Shown here piece by piece: positions 5,917 to 9,284 of a DNA stretch of 9,284 bases. Origin of the DNA: an uncultured Bacteroidales bacterium (GTDB taxonomy: Bacteria > Bacteroidota > Bacteroidia > Bacteroidales > Bacteroidaceae); NCBI GenBank assembly GCA_945871755.1, contig CAMBWV010000017.1, forward strand, positions 1-9,284, in the 5' to 3' direction. Positions within the stretch are counted from its first letter, which is position 1. Every line of letters begins with the position of its first letter. A program made the position numbers and the translations under genes. The notes beneath the pieces were generated by a model that had not been told where the DNA came from, ran no database searches, and saw only the letters and a program-made list of their open reading frames with translations.

Positions 5917-6996
5917 ATGCAACGAAATTCCCGCCTCCTTCTCTCCCTGCTGGCTGTCTTCTGCTTGTGGCCCTTTGCGGCCCGAGCACAGCAGGCTATG
6001 GCCCTGCCGCAGGTTTCTCTCAGTCGTTGGAACATCGGCTGTGCCAACTATAGCGGCATTACACCACTGGGCAACGCCCGTTACGCCATTGTGAGCGACA
6101 AAGAGCCGCGCGATGGTTTCTTCATCTTTCAGATAGAACAGGATGCCGCCACGGGACAGGTCAACTACGTCTTCATTGAGGGCTTCTACGGCGACCCGAA
6201 TACACAGGTCGATAACAAAGGACTGAGCGTGCGCGACACGGAGGGCATCGCCTACTATCCTGCGCGTCAAACGCTTTTCATCTCGGGCGAGACGCACCAG
6301 GATATTCTCGAATACAACCTGCAGGGCATTCCCACAGGCCGCCAAATGCAGGTGCCCGACTATCTTGGGGCCACCGCTATCGTGGGCAACTACGGCTTTG
6401 AGGCCCTGACGTACGACAGTCTGCGCAATGTTTTTTGGACGATCACCGAGAGCACGCTTCAGGCGGACGGCATAGCGGCTGGGCCGAAGAATCCGGGCGG
6501 ACACAACCTCCTGCGCCTGCAAGCCTTCGATACGAACCTCCAGCCCTGCGCCCAATATCCCTATCGCATGGACCGCGGGCGGAGCGACGACTTCGGACCT
6601 ACGTACGTCTATGGCGTACCTGCGCTCACGGCCCTGCCCGATGGCCGCCTGCTCGTCCTCGAGCGCGAGGCCAATATCACCAATGGCTACATGGCTTCGG
6701 ACGTGCGCTGCAAACTCTTCGTGGTCAACCCTTCCAACGAGTATTACATTGATGCCTCCACCAACCTCCAGCAGATGGACAACAACCGCTGGATGACGAA
6801 ACAACTGCTGGTGGATTTCACAACCAAGCTCACGCCCTTCAACTTCTCCTTTGCCAACTACGAGGGCATGTGCCTCGGTCGCCGCCTCAACGATGGCCGC
6901 CAAACGATTCTGCTGATCAACGATTCGCAAGGCGGTTTCCACAAAGGACCTCTCCGCTTGCGCGACTACCTCAAGGTGCTCGTGCTCCCCGATTAA
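5917..6996 (+). CDS. Secreted esterase-like phytase-family protein
   Basis: A 359-residue protein with a Sec signal peptide: basic N-terminus, hydrophobic core 7-20 and probable cleavage after AARA (residue 24). The mature part looks like a beta-propeller of the 'esterase-like activity of phytase' family (PF13449). It contains RDTEGIAYYPARQTLFISGE, then GFEALTYDS...FWTITES, LPDGRLLVLERE, and near the C-terminus NYEGMCLG...ILLINDSQ. The repeated E-G/E-A followed by a hydrophobic strand and an acidic residue is typical of this family. It is predicted to be periplasmic or exported. Substrate and activity are unknown; the family name does not prove phytate hydrolysis. It is preceded by its own 118-bp gap and ends at a strong terminator, so it may be transcribed alone or with the two genes upstream. 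Confidence 0.75.
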   Translation: MQRNSRLLLSLLAVFCLWPFAARAQQAMALPQVSLSRWNIGCANYSGITPLGNARYAIVSDKEPRDGFFIFQIEQDAATGQVNYVFIEGFYGDPNTQVDNKGLSVRDTEGIAYYPARQTLFISGETHQDILEYNLQGIPTGRQMQVPDYLGATAIVGNYGFEALTYDSLRNVFWTITESTLQADGIAAGPKNPGGHNLLRLQAFDTNLQPCAQYPYRMDRGRSDDFGPTYVYGVPALTALPDGRLLVLEREANITNGYMASDVRCKLFVVNPSNEYYIDASTNLQQMDNNRWMTKQLLVDFTTKLTPFNFSFANYEGMCLGRRLNDGRQTILLINDSQGGFHKGPLRLRDYLKVLVLPD

Positions 6997-7025
6997 GGCT
7001 GCTGGAATCCTTTCCTATTCCCAAA

Positions 7026-7078
7026 AAGAAGCACCCATGGATGCCCGCCACTGTGGCAGGTTTCCATGGGTGCTTCTT
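7026..7078. terminator. Strong bidirectional terminator between convergent genes
   Basis: A perfect 16-bp stem (7026-7041 with 7063-7078; core GCACCCATGGA/TCCATGGGTGC) closes a 21-nt loop that itself contains a small TGCC/GGCA stem. On the plus strand it is followed by a short T/C-rich stretch. On the minus strand it is followed by CTTTTTGG from the A-run at 7023-7027. It lies 29 bp after the phytase-like gene and about 70 bp after the DUF4834 stop, so it serves both converging transcripts. The remainder of 6997-7149 shows nothing else. Confidence 0.88.
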
Positions 7079-7149
7079 CGTATGTCAGTATCTGGCAATC
7101 GGCAGTCTGCGGTCGGCTGCGCCTTGCCTGACGGACGATTGGTTGAGGC

Positions 7150-7425
7150 TTAGACCTCTTCAAAATCTACGTATTCGCCTTCGTCTTTCGAGAAAATCTT
7201 GCCGTCCGCATTGCGCTTGCGCGTCTGGCTCTCGCGCGGCTCGGACTGTTGTTGGTAGGTGCGATTATCCGCCTGGGAGGTGCCTCCCTGTGTGAAGTGG
7301 CGCATCGTCTCTTTGTAAACTTGACGGGCGCGATAGATTTGTACGCCGATGCGGTAGGCCACGGGCACAATCTTGATGAGGAAATACACCAAGAGGACTA
7401 GGAGTAGAAAGGATATAGGGTCCAT
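7150..7425 (-). CDS. DUF4834 small membrane protein
   Basis: A 91-residue protein with one N-terminal membrane segment (about 4-24, PISFLLLVLLVYFLIKIV), a basic amphipathic stretch (about 25-45), a polar linker rich in Q, S and R, and a conserved-looking C-terminus, KIFSKDEGEYVDFEEV (76-91). That tail is characteristic of DUF4834 proteins of Bacteroidetes, whose function is unknown. It is the last gene of the psd-pssA cluster, 74 bp after pssA. This position suggests, but does not show, a role near phospholipid synthesis at the inner membrane. Confidence 0.82.
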   Translation of the reverse strand: MDPISFLLLVLLVYFLIKIVPVAYRIGVQIYRARQVYKETMRHFTQGGTSQADNRTYQQQSEPRESQTRKRNADGKIFSKDEGEYVDFEEV

Positions 7426-7499
7426 GTTTTTGTGTCTGTTTAGGGGTTAGCGTTCTTGCCCTTCGGCAGACTGGCTGCGGGGCAACTGGGGGAAATGGG

Positions 7500-8198
7500 C
7501 TAGCGGCGCAGGTTGTTCACGATGGAGAGCAGCACGTAGCAGACAATCACTGCCGAGAAGCCTGTCCAGCCCAACCAGATGAGGAGGGCGGCGCTCAGGA
7601 GGATAAAACCGTAGCGCAATTTGTTGCCTGCGAGGCCGTAGGTTTTGAATTTGAGGGCAAACATCGGCACCTCGCTCACGAGAATCCAGCTGGAGAAGAG
7701 ACAGAGTGCCAGTAGCATGGCCCAGGCCAGCGGTTGCGCCGTCCACCAGGTGCTGGTGCCCACAATCAGTGCGCCCCAGAAGAGGGCATTGGCCGGAGTG
7801 GGCAGACCGATAAAGCCCGTGGCTTGTCGCTCGTCCAGGTTGAACTTGGCCAAACGCAGGGCCGAGAGCGCGGCCATCACGAAGGCGGCGTAGGGCAGGT
7901 AAGTGTCCACCAGCGGATGGATGCCTGCGGCGGGCACCGTCGTCAGCAGGTGGTAGAGCATCGCGCTCGGCGCAAAACCGAAGGTGATGTCGTCGGCCAG
8001 CGAATCGAGTTCCTTACCAATGGGCGAGGAAACGTGGAGCAGGCGGGCCACAAAACCATCGAAGAAATCGAAGACGGCACCTGCGATAATGAATGCCAGC
8101 GCCAGGGCATAGGCACCTTGGAAAGCAAAGTGTGTGGCGATGCAGCCACACACTAGGTTACCACACGTGATAGTGTTGGGTATATGTTTCTTGAACAT
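7500..8198 (-). CDS. pssA: CDP-diacylglycerol--serine O-phosphatidyltransferase
   Basis: A 232-residue integral membrane enzyme that exchanges CMP of CDP-diacylglycerol for L-serine, making phosphatidylserine. The full CDP-alcohol phosphatidyltransferase signature DG-x2-AR-x8-G-x3-D-x3-D is present: D47, G48, A51, R52, G61, D65 and D69. Several hydrophobic helices surround it (roughly 15-40, 100-118, 133-150, 155-175, 196-228). The N-terminus, KKHIPNTITCGNLVCGC, is typical of the Bacillus-type (membrane) PssA rather than the E. coli phospholipase-D-like enzyme. It lies 39 bp downstream of psd, which consumes its product, so the two form a pathway operon. Confidence 0.95.
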   Translation of the reverse strand: MFKKHIPNTITCGNLVCGCIATHFAFQGAYALALAFIIAGAVFDFFDGFVARLLHVSSPIGKELDSLADDITFGFAPSAMLYHLLTTVPAAGIHPLVDTYLPYAAFVMAALSALRLAKFNLDERQATGFIGLPTPANALFWGALIVGTSTWWTAQPLAWAMLLALCLFSSWILVSEVPMFALKFKTYGLAGNKLRYGFILLSAALLIWLGWTGFSAVIVCYVLLSIVNNLRR

Positions 8199-8237
8199 GA
8201 TGCGAAAGATTTTTTTGGGATGAGGCCGCAGCTGAGA

Positions 8238-8942
8238 CTAGTCCTGGTTGGGCTTCAAATGGCCAATAACGGTTTGGTTGCCGACCGTGGCCTGGCCCAC
8301 CTTGACGTTGATTTCCGTATTGAGGGGCAGGTACACGTCCACGCGCGAGCCGAATTTAATGAAGCCGAGGTGCTCGTCGATGTAGCAGTCTTCGCCTTCG
8401 GTGGCGTAGGTCACGATGCGGCGGGCCACAGCACCAGCAATCTGGCGCACGAGCACTTCCTGTCCGTCGGGCGTTTCGATAACGATGGTGGAGCGTTCGT
8501 TTTCGGTGCTAGCCTTGGGCAGCCAAGCCTTGTGGAAGTTGCCGTTGTGGTGCTTTGCCATTTTGACGTAGCCATCCACGGGGAACCAGTTGGCGTGTAC
8601 GTTCGTAACACTCATGAAAATGGAAACCATCAGTCGGCGGTCGTGGAAATATTCGTTTTCTTCCACTTCTTCAACCACAACCACACGGCCATCGGCGGCA
8701 GCCACGACTGTATTCTTCGTGTCGCCGTTGAAGAGACGGATGGGGCAGCGGAAGAAGTTGATGATAATCAGAGAGAGAATCGTCGTGATGCCGCACACGA
8801 TGTAGAACGGCAGGAGGCAACTGTCCTTCAGGAAGAAGAACAGCAATCCATTGAGTATGGCGTAGCCCGTCAGTGTGAAAATAAGCGTATTTGTTCCCTC
8901 GCGGTGTAAACGTATCTGCTTGATTCTCTTGATTCTTTGCAT
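8238..8942 (-). CDS. psd: Phosphatidylserine decarboxylase proenzyme (PSD-A type)
   Basis: A 234-residue pyruvoyl-dependent enzyme that decarboxylates phosphatidylserine to phosphatidylethanolamine at the inner membrane. Two hydrophobic segments (about 18-38 and 43-63) anchor it. AAADGRV (81-87) with D84 and [10 protein letters not shown] (112-121) with H116 are the expected catalytic Asp and His. [10 protein letters not shown] (197-206) holds the self-cleavage site: chain break between G198 and S199 would leave a beta chain of 198 residues and an alpha chain of 36 residues with the pyruvoyl group made from S199. The short length and the GSR rather than LGST motif place it in the PSD-A subfamily common in Bacteroidetes. 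First gene of the psd-pssA-DUF4834 operon. Confidence 0.95.
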   Translation of the reverse strand: MQRIKRIKQIRLHREGTNTLIFTLTGYAILNGLLFFFLKDSCLLPFYIVCGITTILSLIIINFFRCPIRLFNGDTKNTVVAAADGRVVVVEEVEENEYFHDRRLMVSIFMSVTNVHANWFPVDGYVKMAKHHNGNFHKAWLPKASTENERSTIVIETPDGQEVLVRQIAGAVARRIVTYATEGEDCYIDEHLGFIKFGSRVDVYLPLNTEINVKVGQATVGNQTVIGHLKPNQD

Positions 8943-8995
8943 GCTAGCGGGGTATATGTTACGATGAAAAAGTAAAAAGACTTTATTACAATTTG

Positions 8996-9027
8996 CAAAG
9001 ATAGCCTTTTTCTAGGAGGCGGCCAAG
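8996..9027 (-). promoter_or_regulatory. Promoter of the psd-pssA-DUF4834 operon
   Basis: On the minus strand, TATCTTTG (9003 to 8996) matches the Bacteroidetes -7 consensus TAnnTTTG. CTTG (9027 to 9024), 20 bp upstream, is a 3-of-4 match to the -33 TTTG. Transcription should start near 8990, giving a leader of about 48 nt before the psd ATG at 8942. Confidence 0.65.
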
Positions 9028-9050
9028 GAAAGGTGCGAAAAATCAAAGGA

Positions 9051-9212
9051 TTGAGCGTTGTGCGTTCAATAAACAATTGTTAGCAAGCTGTTCGTCCTCA
9101 TTGCTAAGTAATGTACCGCACCTTGCTTGCAAGGTGTGAGTAAGTACTGGTTGGGATGAACCCCAATTGAAATGGAAATAACAGGCGCGCATGGTGCGCG
9201 GAGTCTTTTTTT
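9051..9212 (+). other. Structured intergenic region, possible small RNA ending in a terminator
   Basis: Five hairpins follow one another: 9051-9057 with 9063-9069 (one G-U pair); TTAGCAA (9080-9086) with TTGCTAA (9101-9107); CACCTTG (9119-9125) with CAAGGTG (9130-9136); TTGGG (9151-9155) with CCCAA (9162-9166); and CGCGCA (9186-9191) with TGCGCG (9195-9200). A 10-bp palindrome, AACAATTGTT (9072-9081), lies among them. The last hairpin is followed after 5 nt by T7 (9206-9212). There is no open frame of note and no clear plus-strand TAnnTTTG promoter, so a non-coding RNA is only a possibility. Confidence 0.3.
9186..9212 (+). terminator. Possible intrinsic terminator in the right-hand intergenic region
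   Basis: The GC-only stem CGCGC/GCGCG (9186-9190 with 9196-9200), extended by one A-T pair around a 3-nt loop, is followed by GAGTC and then seven T residues. The 5-nt gap between stem and T-run is longer than ideal. It would stop plus-strand transcription coming from 9051-9185. Confidence 0.4.
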
Positions 9213-9214
9213 AA

Positions 9215-9284
9215 CACGAATCTTTCGAATTTATCGAATGCAATAGAGTGTGATTATTTTTTTTCACCACGAATTATTCGAATG
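9215..9284. repeat. CGAAT repeat with 9-bp period, cut by the window edge
   Basis: CGAAT occurs at 9217, 9226 and 9235, exactly 9 bp apart, and again at 9270 and 9279, also 9 bp apart. Both blocks open with CACGAAT (9215-9221, 9268-9274) and end in TCGAATG (9234-9240, 9278-9284). They are separated by an AT-rich spacer with a T8 run (9257-9264). This resembles short CACGAAT-type intergenic repeats that I recall from Bacteroidales genomes. The array may continue beyond the window. Confidence 0.55.

Noticed and set aside
5914..6942. Minus-strand open frame of 342 codons opposite the phytase-like gene
   Set aside because: The plus-strand frame has a signal peptide and family motifs; the antisense frame has neither.
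7447..7746. Minus-strand 99-codon frame overlapping the end of pssA and the gap to DUF4834
   Set aside because: It runs out of frame with pssA over most of its length and has an unusual composition with no domain.
8184..8909. Plus-strand open frame of 241 codons opposite psd
   Set aside because: psd is certain from its DG, VHANWFP and GSR motifs; the opposite frame is a shadow.

Overview
This window looks like chromosomal DNA from a GC-rich member of the Bacteroidales, possibly Prevotella-like. The evidence is the gene families (a kinase-less PASTA protein beside rluD and ddl, a NigD-like lipoprotein, a psd-pssA-DUF4834 cluster), promoters of the Bacteroidetes TAnnTTTG type, start codons preceded by A-rich leaders rather than Shine-Dalgarno sites, and a lipoprotein whose residues after the lipobox cysteine are acidic. 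Genus or species cannot be fixed from the sequence alone.

Layout. Positions 1-130 hold a multi-hairpin, REP-like imperfect palindrome. Next, on the minus strand (222-554), is a solitary HigA-type XRE antitoxin with no toxin gene beside it. A 455-bp divergent intergenic region (555-1009) carries promoter-like boxes for both directions. It leads into a plus-strand cluster: membrane PASTA protein (1010-1705), 23S rRNA pseudouridine synthase RluD (1713-2855) and D-alanine--D-alanine ligase Ddl (2915-3904), closed by a probable terminator. A second plus-strand pair follows: a PlsC/PlsB-like acyltransferase (4003-5157) overlapped by ATGA with a NigD-like lipoprotein (5154-5798). Then comes a secreted esterase-like-phytase-family protein (5917-6996). 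A strong bidirectional terminator (7026-7078) separates it from the convergent minus-strand phospholipid operon psd (8942-8238), pssA (8198-7500) and a DUF4834 small membrane protein (7425-7150). The last 342 bp (8943-9284) contain the psd promoter, a run of consecutive hairpins ending in a T-tract, and a 9-bp-periodic CGAAT repeat that runs to the window edge.

How it fits together. Most of the window serves the cell envelope. Ddl makes the D-Ala-D-Ala end of the peptidoglycan stem peptide, and the PASTA protein has domains that in other proteins bind peptidoglycan or its precursors. The acyltransferase probably works in phospholipid or related lipid acylation. PssA and Psd convert CDP-diacylglycerol to phosphatidylserine and then phosphatidylethanolamine. 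The core genes are ordinary housekeeping genes for this order. No mobile-element transposase, CRISPR array, tRNA or rRNA was seen. I found no clear new multi-gene system. The least explained parts are the palindromic element at the left edge, the orphan antitoxin with its leader repeats, the structured region at 9051-9212, and the 9-bp repeat at the right edge.
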